A stretch of DNA of 64,000 nucleotides from Pseudomonas entomophila (GTDB taxonomy: Bacteria; Pseudomonadota; Gammaproteobacteria; Pseudomonadales; Pseudomonadaceae): NCBI RefSeq assembly GCF_029193575.1, contig NZ_JARGCS010000034.1, positions 1 through 64,000 of the forward strand, in the 5' to 3' direction. A program made the translations under genes and the position numbers. The notes beneath the pieces were generated by a model. It did not search any database and was not told the DNA's origin. It saw only the letters and a list, made by a program, of their open reading frames with translations. Below, piece after piece: positions 10,680 to 19,279 of the stretch (position 1 is its first letter; each line of letters starts with the position of its first letter).

Positions 10680-12143
10680 TTATAGGGTGACGCCCGGCGT
10701 CAGGGTGGCCGGCAGGGCAAGGCTGGCGGTCTCCAGCGAAGCCACGGGGTAGGCACAGTAGTCTGCCGCGTAGTAGGCGCTGGCGCGGTGGTTGCCACTG
10801 GCCCCGACGCCGCCGAACGGCGCGCTGCTGGCGGCGCCGGTCAGTTGCTTGTTCCAGTTGACGATGCCAGCGCGGCTGCGCAGCCAGAAGTACTGGTAGC
10901 GGGCGCGCGAGTCGGACAGCAACCCGGCGGCCAGGCCATATTGGGTAGCGTTGGCTTCATCGATGGCGGCGTCGAAGTCGCTGTAGCGGATCACCTGCAG
11001 CAGCGGGCCGAAGAACTCTTCGTCCGGGCGCTCGGCCACCTGGGTGACGTCGATGATGCCGGGGGTCAGCAGCGCGGCACCGGCTTGCGGCTGGGTCATT
11101 TCCAGCAGCGCCACGGCGCCCTTGCCGAGCAGCTCGGCCTGGGCGGCGAGCAGTGCGCCGGCAGCCTGCAGCGAAATCACCGAGCCCATGAACGGCGCCG
11201 GTTGCTGGTCGAAGGCACCGACACTGATGCCGCGGCTGACCTCGACCAGGCGGGCGAGCAACTGGTCGCCCCAGGCGCCCTGTGGCACCAGCAGGCGACG
11301 GGCGCAGGTGCAGCGCTGGCCGGCGGAGATGAAGGCCGATTGGATGATGGTGTACACCGCCGCGTCCAGGTCCTTGACCTCGTCGACCAGCAGCGGGTTG
11401 TTGCCGCCCATTTCCAGGGCCAGGATCTTGTCCGGGCGCCCGGCGAACTGCTGGTGCAGCAGGTTGCCGGTGCGGCTGGAGCCGGTGAAGAACAGCCCGT
11501 CGATGCCCGGGTTGGCCGCCAGGGCGACGCCGGTTTCACGGGCGCCCTGCACCAGGTTGAGCACGCCGGTGGGCAGGCCGGCGTCGATCCAGCACTGAAC
11601 CGTCAACTCGGCGACCTTGGGGGTCAGCTCGCTGGGCTTGAACACCACGCAGTTGCCCGCCAGCAGCGCCGGGACGATATGACCATTGGGCAGGTGCCCG
11701 GGGAAGTTGTACGGGCCAAACACCGCCACCACGCCATGCGGCTTGTGCCGCAGCACGGCGGTAGCGTCGGCGAGCGGGCCACTTTTCTCGCCGGTGCGCT
11801 CGCGGTAGCTCTGCACCGAGATGGCCACTTTGTTGACCATGGTGGTGACTTCGGTGGCCGACTCCCACAGCGGTTTGCCGGTTTCCTCGCCGATGCAGCG
11901 CGCCAGCGCCTCGGCCTTGGCCTTGAGCTTCTCGGCGAACGCCTCCAGCACGGCGATGCGCGCCTCCAGGCTCAGTTGCGCCCAGGCCGGGAAGGCTTGG
12001 CGCGCGGCCTGCACGGCGCTGTCGACCTGCGCTGCGTCAGCGCCCTGGCCAGCCCAGACCACCGCCTGGGTGACCGGGTTCAGCGATTGCAGGCGCTCGC
12101 CCTGCCCGGCCTGCCACAGGCCTGCGATGTAATGCGTGGTCAT
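10680..12143 (-). CDS. astD: Succinylglutamate semialdehyde dehydrogenase
   Basis: NAD-dependent aldehyde dehydrogenase that oxidises N-succinylglutamate 5-semialdehyde, the fourth step of the pathway. It has 487 residues. The catalytic Glu lies in LALEMGGNNPLLV, the catalytic Cys in SAGQRCTCARRLL, and a glycine-rich NAD segment (FFTGSSRTG) is seen. The start codon directly abuts the aruG stop with no spacer, so the two are probably translationally coupled. Confidence 0.96.
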   Translation of the reverse strand: MTTHYIAGLWQAGQGERLQSLNPVTQAVVWAGQGADAAQVDSAVQAARQAFPAWAQLSLEARIAVLEAFAEKLKAKAEALARCIGEETGKPLWESATEVTTMVNKVAISVQSYRERTGEKSGPLADATAVLRHKPHGVVAVFGPYNFPGHLPNGHIVPALLAGNCVVFKPSELTPKVAELTVQCWIDAGLPTGVLNLVQGARETGVALAANPGIDGLFFTGSSRTGNLLHQQFAGRPDKILALEMGGNNPLLVDEVKDLDAAVYTIIQSAFISAGQRCTCARRLLVPQGAWGDQLLARLVEVSRGISVGAFDQQPAPFMGSVISLQAAGALLAAQAELLGKGAVALLEMTQPQAGAALLTPGIIDVTQVAERPDEEFFGPLLQVIRYSDFDAAIDEANATQYGLAAGLLSDSRARYQYFWLRSRAGIVNWNKQLTGAASSAPFGGVGASGNHRASAYYAADYCAYPVASLETASLALPATLTPGVTL

Positions 12144-13172
12144 TTACTGGGCCTCCCGGCTGGCGGACAGCGGCACGGCGCGCACATGGTCGCCCGCGCC
12201 CAGGCGCAGGCGCTTGGCGGTCAACGGGTCGACCACCAGGGTGCCGGCCGCCAGGCGCGCGGGCGCCGCGGTGATGCGGCAGTCTTCGCGCTTGCGGTTG
12301 TGGATGATGTAGGGGGTGGCGTCGTCGCCCGGCGTGCCCACGGCCAGCACCAGGGTCTGGCTGTCACGCACGGCGCGGATCTTCGCGGTTTCGCACTCGA
12401 TGGCCGGGCCTGCGTCGAAGATGTCGACGTAGCCCTGGTAGTTGAAGCCCTCGCGCTTGAGCATCGCCAGCGCAGGCTCGGTGTCGGTGTGCACGCGGCC
12501 GATGACGTTGCGCGCGGCCTCCGACAGGAAGCAGGTGTACAGCGGGAACTTGGGCATCAGCTCGGCGATGAACGACTTGTTGCCCACGCCGGTGAGGTAG
12601 TCGGCCTGGCTGAACTCCATCTTGAAGAAATGCCGGCCCAGGCTTTCCCAGAACGGCGAGCGCCCGGCGGCATCGGACATGCCGCGCATCTCGGCGATGA
12701 TCTTGTTGCCGAACAGCTGCGGGAACTCGGCGATGAACAGCATGCGTGCCTTCGACAGCAGGCGACCATTGAGGCCGCTGCGGTAGTCGCTGCGCAAGAA
12801 CAGCGAGCACAGCTCGGAGTTGCCGGTCAGGTCGTTGGCCAGGAACAGGGTGGGGATCTCGCGGTAGATCTTCAACTCCTGGGAGGCGCTGACGGTCAGG
12901 CCGACGCGGTAGTTGTACCAGGGTTCGCGCAGGCCGACGGCGCCGGCGATGGCGCTGATGCCGACCACCAGCCCCTCGTCGTTCTCCAGTACGAACAAGT
13001 AGTCGGTGTCGCCGCGCTCGGCTTCGCCGCTGAAGCTCTTCTCGGCCCAGCCGACCCGCTGCCCGAGGCGATCCTCGTTGGCAGGCAAGGTGGTCAGCCC
13101 GGTAGTGCCGGTGCTACGGGCCAATTCGATCAGCGCGGGTAAATCGCTGCTGCGTACAGGACGAACGATCAT
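12144..13172 (-). CDS. aruG: Arginine/ornithine N-succinyltransferase, AruG (beta) subunit
   Basis: One of two paralogous subunits that transfer succinyl from succinyl-CoA to the alpha-amino group of arginine or ornithine, the first step of the pathway. The 342-residue AstA-family protein has the GNAT-like N-terminal part (MIVRPVRSSDLPALIELARS). The ATG at 13172 has AAGGAG eight bases upstream; an open frame of 29 codons upstream is not part of the protein. It follows aruF by 64 bases. Pseudomonads split the E. coli AstA role over two genes, and this pair shows that arrangement. Confidence 0.94.
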   Translation of the reverse strand: MIVRPVRSSDLPALIELARSTGTTGLTTLPANEDRLGQRVGWAEKSFSGEAERGDTDYLFVLENDEGLVVGISAIAGAVGLREPWYNYRVGLTVSASQELKIYREIPTLFLANDLTGNSELCSLFLRSDYRSGLNGRLLSKARMLFIAEFPQLFGNKIIAEMRGMSDAAGRSPFWESLGRHFFKMEFSQADYLTGVGNKSFIAELMPKFPLYTCFLSEAARNVIGRVHTDTEPALAMLKREGFNYQGYVDIFDAGPAIECETAKIRAVRDSQTLVLAVGTPGDDATPYIIHNRKREDCRITAAPARLAAGTLVVDPLTAKRLRLGAGDHVRAVPLSASREAQ

Positions 13173-13236
13173 GCTATCTCCTTGTGCGGCGGCCTGTGGC
13201 TGCCGCGAAACTCGCTTGCGCGTGCTCGGCGCAGGT

Positions 13237-14256
13237 TCAGGCGGCGACCAGGCGGACACTGCCGCCCTCGCCCACGCCCAGGGCGTCGGCAGCTTCGCTG
13301 TTCAGGCTCACCGGCTTGCCCGGCACCCAGTCCAGTTCCAGCAGCACCGCGCGGTAGTCCTGCAACTGGCCGTTGCACACCAGGTACGGGCGCCCGCCTT
13401 TGACCGGGGTGTCGTCGAGCTTGACCGGCACCACGCGGCTCTGGGCGATCGAGCGTATGCTCGAAACCCGGGCATGCAGGGTCGGGCCGCCGTCGAAGAT
13501 GTCGATGTAGTGCTCGGTCTCGAAGCCTTCGCGCATGAGGATGTCGAAGGTGATCTGCGCGCGCGGGTGCACCTGTCCCATGGCCTCCTGGGCCTGGTCG
13601 GGCAGCAGTGGGACGTAGATCGGGTAGTGCGGCATCAGCTCGGCGAGGAAGGTACGGCTCTTCAGGCCGCACAGGCGTTCTGCGTCGGCATAGTTGAGGT
13701 CGAAGAAGTTGCGGCCGATGGCGTCCCAGAACGGCGACTCGCCTGCCTCGTCGCTGTAGCCGACGATCTCGGTGACCACCGATTCAGCGAAACGCTCCGG
13801 GTGCGAGGCCATGAACAACAGGCGGCCGCGCGAGTTGAGCTCGGCCCAGCCGCTATTCACCAGCTCCGGCAGCACGTAGAAGCTGGTCAACAGGCTGTTG
13901 CCGGTAAGGTCGTGGCACAGCGACAGGACGTGGATCTTGTTGTGGATCTTCAGCTCGCGCGAGGCATGCACGAAGGTCTCGTTGCGAAAGCTGTAGAACG
14001 GTTCGGAATAGCCTGCCGAGGCGACGATGGCCGAGCAGCCGGCGAGCTTGCCGGTCGCACTGTCTTCGAGCACGAAGAAGTAGCTCTCCTCGCCATTGAA
14101 GATCACTTCGGCGGCGAACGAGGTTTCCGAGGCGGCGATCTTGTCGCCCAGGCGACCGGCGTCGTCCGGCAGCGAGGTGACACCAATGGGGCTGTCGGCA
14201 GCCATGCGCTGCACTTCGTTCAGATCCGCCATTTGCGCGGGGCGCATCACCAGCAT
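13237..14256 (-). CDS. aruF: Arginine/ornithine N-succinyltransferase, AruF (alpha) subunit
   Basis: Partner of AruG. It is 339 residues, beginning MLVMRPAQMADLNEVQRMA, with the same AstA-family fold and clear internal similarity to AruG (both keep an LTGNSxLxS segment and an EGFxxxxYxDIFDxGP segment near the C terminus). The ATG at 14256 has AAGGAG at the right spacing. AruF and AruG act as a heteromer in P. aeruginosa. The 136-base gap from aruC contains no gene. Confidence 0.94.
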   Translation of the reverse strand: MLVMRPAQMADLNEVQRMAADSPIGVTSLPDDAGRLGDKIAASETSFAAEVIFNGEESYFFVLEDSATGKLAGCSAIVASAGYSEPFYSFRNETFVHASRELKIHNKIHVLSLCHDLTGNSLLTSFYVLPELVNSGWAELNSRGRLLFMASHPERFAESVVTEIVGYSDEAGESPFWDAIGRNFFDLNYADAERLCGLKSRTFLAELMPHYPIYVPLLPDQAQEAMGQVHPRAQITFDILMREGFETEHYIDIFDGGPTLHARVSSIRSIAQSRVVPVKLDDTPVKGGRPYLVCNGQLQDYRAVLLELDWVPGKPVSLNSEAADALGVGEGGSVRLVAA

Positions 14257-14392
14257 GGTGTCACTCCTTTCGGGAAAGCAGGCCGAGAGATCGGCACGGA
14301 AAAACGGCGGGCGCTGCCAGCGGCGCACCCGCACTGGAATTCAGGTATCGCCGACCCTGGCTGTCAGGGCCGGCGAAGGGACCGCCGGGCGA

Positions 14393-15613
14393 TCAGCCCT
14401 GGGTCAGCTTGGCCACCGCGCGCTCGAAGCGCGCCAGGCCTTCGTCGATGTCGGCATCCTCGACCACCAGGCTCGGGGCGAAGCGCACCACGTCAGGGCC
14501 AGCCTGCAGGACCATCACGCCTTCCTTCTCGGCGGCGTTGAGCACGTCCTTGGCCTTGCCCTTCCAGGCTTCGCTCAGCACACAGCCGATCAGCAGGCCG
14601 ACGCCACGCACCAGGGTGAACAGGCCGGTATCCTGGCCAATCTTCTCCAGGCGCGCCTTGAAGCGCTCGTGCTTGGCCTTGATGCCGGCCAGGGTCTCGG
14701 GAGTGTTGACCACGTCCAGCACCGCGCACGCCACCGCACACGCCAGCGGGTTGCCGCCGTAGGTGGTGCCGTGGGTGCCGACCGCCAGGTGCTTGGCCAG
14801 CTCGCTGGTGGTCAGCATGGCACCGATCGGGAAGCCACCACCCAGGCTCTTGGCGCTGGTCAGGATGTCCGGGGTCACGCCGTAGTGCTGGTAGGCGTAC
14901 AGCGAGCCGGTGCGGCCAACGCCAGTCTGCACCTCGTCGAAGATCAGCAGGGCGTTGTGCTCGTCGCACAGCTTGCGCGCGCCTTCCAGGTAGGCTTTGT
15001 CAGCCGGCACCACGCCGCTTTCGCCCTGGATCGGCTCGATCACCACGGCGCAGGTCTTGTCGGAGATCTGCGCCTTGAGCGCTTCTAGGTCGTTGTACGG
15101 CACGTGGCTGATGCCGGTGATCTTCGGGCCGAAGCCGTCGGAATACTTCGGCTGGCCGCCAACGCTGACGGTGAACAGGGTGCGACCGTGGAAGCTGTTG
15201 ACGGTGGCGATGATCTCGTGCTTTTCCGGGCCGAAGCGGTCGTGGCCGACGCGACGGGCCAGCTTGAAGGCGGCCTCGTTGGCTTCGGCGCCGGAGTTGC
15301 AGAAGAAGGCACGCTCGGCGAAGGTCGCGTCCACCAGCTTGTGCGCCAGACGCAGGGCCGGCTCGTTGGTGAAGACGTTGGACACGTGCCAGAGGGTATT
15401 GGCCTGCTCGGTCAGGGCCTTGACCAGGGCCGGGTGGCAATGACCCAGGGCGTTCACCGCGATGCCGCCGGCGAAGTCGATCAGCTCACGGCCCGACTGG
15501 TCCCAGACTCGCGAACCCTCGCCGCGCACGGGAATGAAGGCCGCGGGGGAATAGTTGGGCACCATGACCTGGTCGAAATCGGCACGTTGCACCGGGGCTT
15601 GCTCAACGGACAT
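14393..15613 (-). CDS. aruC: Succinylornithine/acetylornithine aminotransferase
   Basis: PLP-dependent class III aminotransferase, 406 residues. It catalyses step three of arginine catabolism (N2-succinylornithine to the semialdehyde), and in Pseudomonas the enzyme also serves as the biosynthetic N-acetylornithine aminotransferase. Class III features are visible: FFCNSGAEANEAAFKLAR, IFDEVQTGVGRTG, and the PLP lysine in ILTSAKSLGGGFPIG. It is the first gene of the aruCFG-astDB-x-astE operon, downstream of candidate ArgR sites. Confidence 0.95.
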   Translation of the reverse strand: MSVEQAPVQRADFDQVMVPNYSPAAFIPVRGEGSRVWDQSGRELIDFAGGIAVNALGHCHPALVKALTEQANTLWHVSNVFTNEPALRLAHKLVDATFAERAFFCNSGAEANEAAFKLARRVGHDRFGPEKHEIIATVNSFHGRTLFTVSVGGQPKYSDGFGPKITGISHVPYNDLEALKAQISDKTCAVVIEPIQGESGVVPADKAYLEGARKLCDEHNALLIFDEVQTGVGRTGSLYAYQHYGVTPDILTSAKSLGGGFPIGAMLTTSELAKHLAVGTHGTTYGGNPLACAVACAVLDVVNTPETLAGIKAKHERFKARLEKIGQDTGLFTLVRGVGLLIGCVLSEAWKGKAKDVLNAAEKEGVMVLQAGPDVVRFAPSLVVEDADIDEGLARFERAVAKLTQG

Positions 15614-15691
15614 CTGAGTCTCCTGAAGAGGAACGCTGGCCTGGAAGTGGCGAGCGATGGGGGGATTGTAAGGACTGATCGGCGCCTGTCC

Positions 15692-15769
15692 TTGCTGCCA
15701 GGCGACAACTTGTTACAGCGCCAAACCCTGTTTTACCTGGGTTTTCGGCAATGCGACAAACAGTGTCGC
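15692..15769. promoter_or_regulatory. Candidate ArgR half-sites upstream of aruC
   Basis: On the minus strand the pattern TGTCGC-N8-AA, which I recall as the Pseudomonas ArgR half-site, occurs twice: TGTCGC at 15702-15707 with AA at 15692-15693, and TGTCGC at 15753-15758 with AA at 15743-15744. A third, less exact copy (TGTCGC at 15764-15769) is on the plus strand. They lie 80-150 bases from the aruC start. The 21-base direct-repeat spacing of a full operator is not clearly kept, so these are candidate sites only. Confidence 0.4.
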
Positions 15770-15862
15770 AATCGCGCAGTGTAACGGGCGGGCGGGGTGG
15801 CGGGGAGAGGGCTGGGGAAATTGGGAGAACGGGTGTTCACAGGGGGTGGTTGCGGGGTCTGC

Positions 15863-15900
15863 GACGGCCCTATCGCGGGGCAAGCCCGCCCCCGCAGGTA
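15863..15900 (+). repeat. REP-like element
   Basis: Contains GCGGGGCAAGCCCGC preceded by GGCCCTATC and followed by CCCGCAGG, the recurring REP core of this genome. It lies between argR and aruC. Confidence 0.7.
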
Positions 15901-15942
15901 GCGCGCCACCCTCCCGAACCCTGCGAGGAGCGCGACGCGGCC

Positions 15943-16923
15943 TCAGCCGCGCTCGGTCGGCGCCGAACTCAACTCGAACGGGCTGCTGCTGCGCCGCTGG
16001 TTGCGGTCTTCACGCGGCGTGGCGCCAAAGAAATTGCGGTACGCACTGGAGAAATGCGGCCCGGAGGAGAACCCGCACGACAAGCCGATCTGAATGATCG
16101 ACTTGCTGGTCTGCATCAACATCTGCCGCGCCTTGTTCAGCCGCAACTCCAGGTAGTACTGGCTAGGCACACGGTTCAGGTACTGCTTGAAGATGCGCTC
16201 CAGTTGCCGGCGCGACACGCACACGTGCTGGGCGATCTCGTCGGTGGTCAGCGGCTCCTCGATGTTGGCTTCCATCAACAGCACCGCCTGGGTCAGCTTC
16301 GGATGGCTGGAGCCCAGGCGGTTCTGCAGGGGAATACGCTGGCGCTCGCCGCCCTCGCGAATGCGCTCGACCACCAGCTCCTCGGACACCGCGCCCGCCA
16401 GTTCGGCACCATGGTCACGGGCCAGCACCGCCAGCAGCAGGTCGGTGACCGACATGCCGCCACAGGCGGTCAGGCGGTCGCGATCCCAGTCGAACAGGTG
16501 GCTGGTGGCGATGACCTTGGGGAAGCGTTCGGCGAAGTCGTCCTGCCAGCGCCAGTGCACCGCGGCGCGGTAACCGTCGAGCAGGCCGAGCAATGCCAGC
16601 GGGTACACCCCGGCGGACAACCCGCCGATCATGCAGCCACTGCGCGCCAGTTGCTTGAGCGCCGCCGCCAGCGCCGAACCCACCACCAGTGGCGGCTCGT
16701 CGGCCAGCAGGAAGAGCTTCTGGCAACCTTCCAGGCGCCCGCTCCACAGCTCGCCCGGCAAGCGCCAGGCACCCTCCTCTACCGCTTCGGCGTGCAAGAA
16801 GGCCAACTCATAGACCACGTCCGGATGCACCCGCTGGGCCACCCGCAACACTTCCTCGGCAAGCGCCAGGGTCAGCGGCTTGGTGCCGGGCCAGAGGAGA
16901 AATCCGATTCGCTGGGTGGTCAT
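15943..16923 (-). CDS. argR: AraC-family arginine regulator ArgR
   Basis: Arginine-responsive activator/repressor of the aru and aot operons; in Pseudomonas it is AraC-type, unrelated to E. coli ArgR. The 326-residue product has an N-terminal DJ-1/PfpI-like (class I glutamine amidotransferase-type) ligand domain and a C-terminal AraC double HTH (ISIIQIGL-type helix in SKSIIQIGLSCGFSSGPHFS). The start was set at 16923 (MTTQRIGFLLWPGTKPLT); the frame is open 22 codons further but without family resemblance. It is the last gene of the aot operon and faces aruC across 330 bases. An imperfect hairpin (GCATGC repeats at 16965 and 16986) lies between aotP and argR. Confidence 0.94.
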   Translation of the reverse strand: MTTQRIGFLLWPGTKPLTLALAEEVLRVAQRVHPDVVYELAFLHAEAVEEGAWRLPGELWSGRLEGCQKLFLLADEPPLVVGSALAAALKQLARSGCMIGGLSAGVYPLALLGLLDGYRAAVHWRWQDDFAERFPKVIATSHLFDWDRDRLTACGGMSVTDLLLAVLARDHGAELAGAVSEELVVERIREGGERQRIPLQNRLGSSHPKLTQAVLLMEANIEEPLTTDEIAQHVCVSRRQLERIFKQYLNRVPSQYYLELRLNKARQMLMQTSKSIIQIGLSCGFSSGPHFSSAYRNFFGATPREDRNQRRSSSPFELSSAPTERG

Positions 16924-17017
16924 AGGCTGCGGTCCGAAACCTGTACGGGTCTGTGGCGCCAGGAGCATGCGGCGCGCGCTGCGCAGCATGCCCTAGTCTG
17001 GTGCAAGGAGTCAGCCT

Positions 17018-17782
17018 TTACTTCAGGCTGCCGGAAAGAAACTGCTTGAGGCGCTCGGACTGCGGGTTGACCAGCACCTCACGCGGGTTGCCGCGCTCTT
17101 CCACCAGGCCCTTGTGCAGGAACACCAACTGGTTGGAAACCTCGCGGGCAAAGCCCATCTCGTGGGTCACCACCACCATGGTGCGACCTTCCTGGGCCAG
17201 CGACTGCATGACCTTGAGCACATCGCCCACCAGCTCCGGATCCAGCGCCGAGGTCGGCTCGTCGAACAGCATCACCTCCGGCTCCATGGCCAGGGCCCGG
17301 GCAATTGCCACGCGCTGCTGCTCACCGCCAGACATGTGCCCCGGGAAGGCGTCCTTGCGGTGCGCCACGCCCACCTTGGCCAGGTAGTACTCGGCCTTCT
17401 CCAGCGCTTGCTTCTTGTTCATGCCCAGCACGTGCACCGGGGCTTCGATGATGTTTTCCAGGGCGGTCATGTGCGCCCACAGGTTGAAGTGCTGGAACAC
17501 CATCGACAGGCGCGAACGCATGCGCTGCAACTGCTTGGCATCAGCGGCCTTGAGCGCGCCGTCCTTGCCGGCCACCAGCTTGAGCTCCTCGTTGTTGAGC
17601 AGGATCTTGCCGGCGTGGGGTTGTTCGAGCAGGTTGATGCAGCGCAGGAAGGTCGACTTGCCCGAGCCACTGGAGCCAATGATGCTGATCACATCGCCTG
17701 CTTTCGCCTCGAGGGACACACCCTTGAGCACTTCATGGCTGCCGTAGCGCTTGTGCAGGTCTTGGACTTGGAGTTTGTACAT
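17018..17782 (-). CDS. aotP: Arginine/ornithine ABC transporter ATP-binding protein
   Basis: ATPase of the AotJQMP basic amino-acid importer. 254 residues: Walker A GSSGSGKST, Q-loop region, signature MSGGEQQRVAIARAL and Walker B VMLFDEPTSALDP, i.e. HisP/ArtP family. The ATG at 17782 (MYKLQVQDLHKRYG) is preferred over a GTG five codons upstream, whose GTGAGAA can itself serve as ribosome site. It follows aotM by 22 bases. In P. aeruginosa an extra gene, aotO, stands between aotM and aotP; it is absent here. Confidence 0.94.
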   Translation of the reverse strand: MYKLQVQDLHKRYGSHEVLKGVSLEAKAGDVISIIGSSGSGKSTFLRCINLLEQPHAGKILLNNEELKLVAGKDGALKAADAKQLQRMRSRLSMVFQHFNLWAHMTALENIIEAPVHVLGMNKKQALEKAEYYLAKVGVAHRKDAFPGHMSGGEQQRVAIARALAMEPEVMLFDEPTSALDPELVGDVLKVMQSLAQEGRTMVVVTHEMGFAREVSNQLVFLHKGLVEERGNPREVLVNPQSERLKQFLSGSLK

Positions 17783-17804
17783 GCTGTCGGTTCTCACAGA
17801 GCGT

Positions 17805-18503
17805 TCAGTGCTTGCGCGGCGCCAGGTAGCCGAGCCAACGGCGTTCGGCCATCTTGAACAGGCGCACCAGGATGAAGGTCAGGCACAGGTAGAACACGCC
17901 CGCCGTGATGTAGGCCTCGAAAGGCAGGTAGTACTGGGCATTGACCGTGCGCGCCGCGCCGGTGATGTCGATCAGGGTGACGATCGACGCCAGGCTGGTG
18001 GTCTGCAGCATCATGATCACTTCGTTACTGTACTGCGGCAGCGCCCGGCGCAGGGCCGAAGGCAGCAGGATGCGGCGGTACATCTTGAAGCGCGACATGC
18101 CCATGGCCTTGGCCGCCTCGATTTCCCCATGAGGCGTGGCCTTGAGGCTGCCGGCGATGATCTCGGCGGTGTAGGCGCTGGTATTGATGGCGAAGGCCAG
18201 GCAGGCGCAGAAGGTCGCGCTGGACAGCCAAGGCCACAGGAAACTCTCGCGCACCGCCTCGAACTGGGCCAGGCCGTAGTAGATCAGGAACAACTGCACC
18301 AGCATTGGCGTGCCGCGGATCACGTAGGTGTAGAGCCAGGCGCTCATGTTCACCAGCGGCTGCTTCGAGACGCGCATCAGGCCCAGCGGAATGGCCGCCA
18401 GCAGGCCGAACAGCAGCGACAGCGCCAGCAGCTTCAGGGTGGTCAGCAGGCCACCCAGGTACAGCGGCATGGCCTCCCAGATGACGTTGTAGTCGAAGAT
18501 CAT
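17805..18503 (-). CDS. aotM: Arginine/ornithine ABC transporter permease AotM
   Basis: Inner-membrane permease subunit (HisM-type, BPD_transp_1), 232 residues with about five transmembrane segments. The coupling EAA loop is visible as EAAKAMGMSRFKMYRRILLP, which docks to AotP. Its start overlaps the aotQ stop by 4 bases, indicating coupled translation and a 1:1 permease pair. Confidence 0.95.
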   Translation of the reverse strand: MIFDYNVIWEAMPLYLGGLLTTLKLLALSLLFGLLAAIPLGLMRVSKQPLVNMSAWLYTYVIRGTPMLVQLFLIYYGLAQFEAVRESFLWPWLSSATFCACLAFAINTSAYTAEIIAGSLKATPHGEIEAAKAMGMSRFKMYRRILLPSALRRALPQYSNEVIMMLQTTSLASIVTLIDITGAARTVNAQYYLPFEAYITAGVFYLCLTFILVRLFKMAERRWLGYLAPRKH

Positions 18504-19189
18504 AGTTCAGCCGCCTTTACGCCCACCGAGTAGCGCTTCTCAAGGTACTTCAGCGCCAGTAGCGAGACACTGGTGAGCACCAGGTACAACGCCGCCACCG
18601 CAAGGAAGAAGGTGAAGGGCTCGCGGGTGGCATCCGCCGCCTGCTTGGCCTTGAACATCATGTCCTGCAAGCCGACCACGGAAATCAGCGCGGTGGCCTT
18701 GGTCAGCACCAGCCAGTTGTTGGTGAAGCCCGGGATCGCCAGACGGATCATCTGCGGCACCATCACCCGGAAGAACACCTGGCGACCGCTCATCCCGTAG
18801 GCCACACCCGCTTCGGCCTGGCCCTTGGGGATGCCGAGGAAGGCGCCACGGAAGGTTTCCGACAGGTACGCACCGAAGATGAAGCCCAGGGTGCCGATGC
18901 CGGCGATCAGTGGGTTGAGGTCAATATAGTCCTCATAGCCGAGCAGCGGCGCGACGCGGTTGATCAGGTCCTGGCCGCCGTAGAAGATCAGCAGGATCAG
19001 CACCAGGTCGGGGATGCCGCGGATCACCGTGGCGTACATATCCCCCAGCCAGGCCAGCCACCGCACCGGCGACAGGCGCAGGGCCACGCCGACCAGGCCG
19101 AGCACGATGGCCAGGGCCATCGACGACAGGGCGAGCTGAAGCGTCAGCCACGCCCCGTCGAGGATGACTGCCCCGTAGCCTTTCAACAT
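18500..19189 (-). CDS. aotQ: Arginine/ornithine ABC transporter permease AotQ
   Basis: Second permease subunit (HisQ-type), 229 residues, beginning MLKGYGAVILDGAWLTLQ. Its EAA-like loop is QAEAGVAYGMSGRQVFFRVM. It heterodimerises with AotM. It is separated from aotJ by 90 bases that contain a stable hairpin (19220-19258), a common way to make more binding protein than permease. Confidence 0.95.
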   Translation of the reverse strand: MLKGYGAVILDGAWLTLQLALSSMALAIVLGLVGVALRLSPVRWLAWLGDMYATVIRGIPDLVLILLIFYGGQDLINRVAPLLGYEDYIDLNPLIAGIGTLGFIFGAYLSETFRGAFLGIPKGQAEAGVAYGMSGRQVFFRVMVPQMIRLAIPGFTNNWLVLTKATALISVVGLQDMMFKAKQAADATREPFTFFLAVAALYLVLTSVSLLALKYLEKRYSVGVKAAEL

Positions 19190-19219
19190 GATTGGGATTC
19201 CTCGGGCTTGGGAATGAAA

Positions 19220-19258
19220 AATGGTGCAAACCTCAGAGATTCTGCTGTTTGCACCATT
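19220..19258 (-). promoter_or_regulatory. Inverted repeat between aotJ and aotQ
   Basis: Perfect 12-bp inverted repeat (19220-19231 and 19247-19258, arm AATGGTGCAAAC) with a 15-base loop, directly after the aotJ stop. There is no long T run, so I read it as an mRNA-stabilising or attenuating hairpin rather than a full terminator. Confidence 0.6.
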
Positions 19259-19279
19259 GCACAGGTGAAACTCGACGTC

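Noticed and set aside
10788..13142. 784-codon frame antisense to astD/aruG
   Set aside because: Runs across two sense genes and their junction, which no true gene would do here; no domain is seen.
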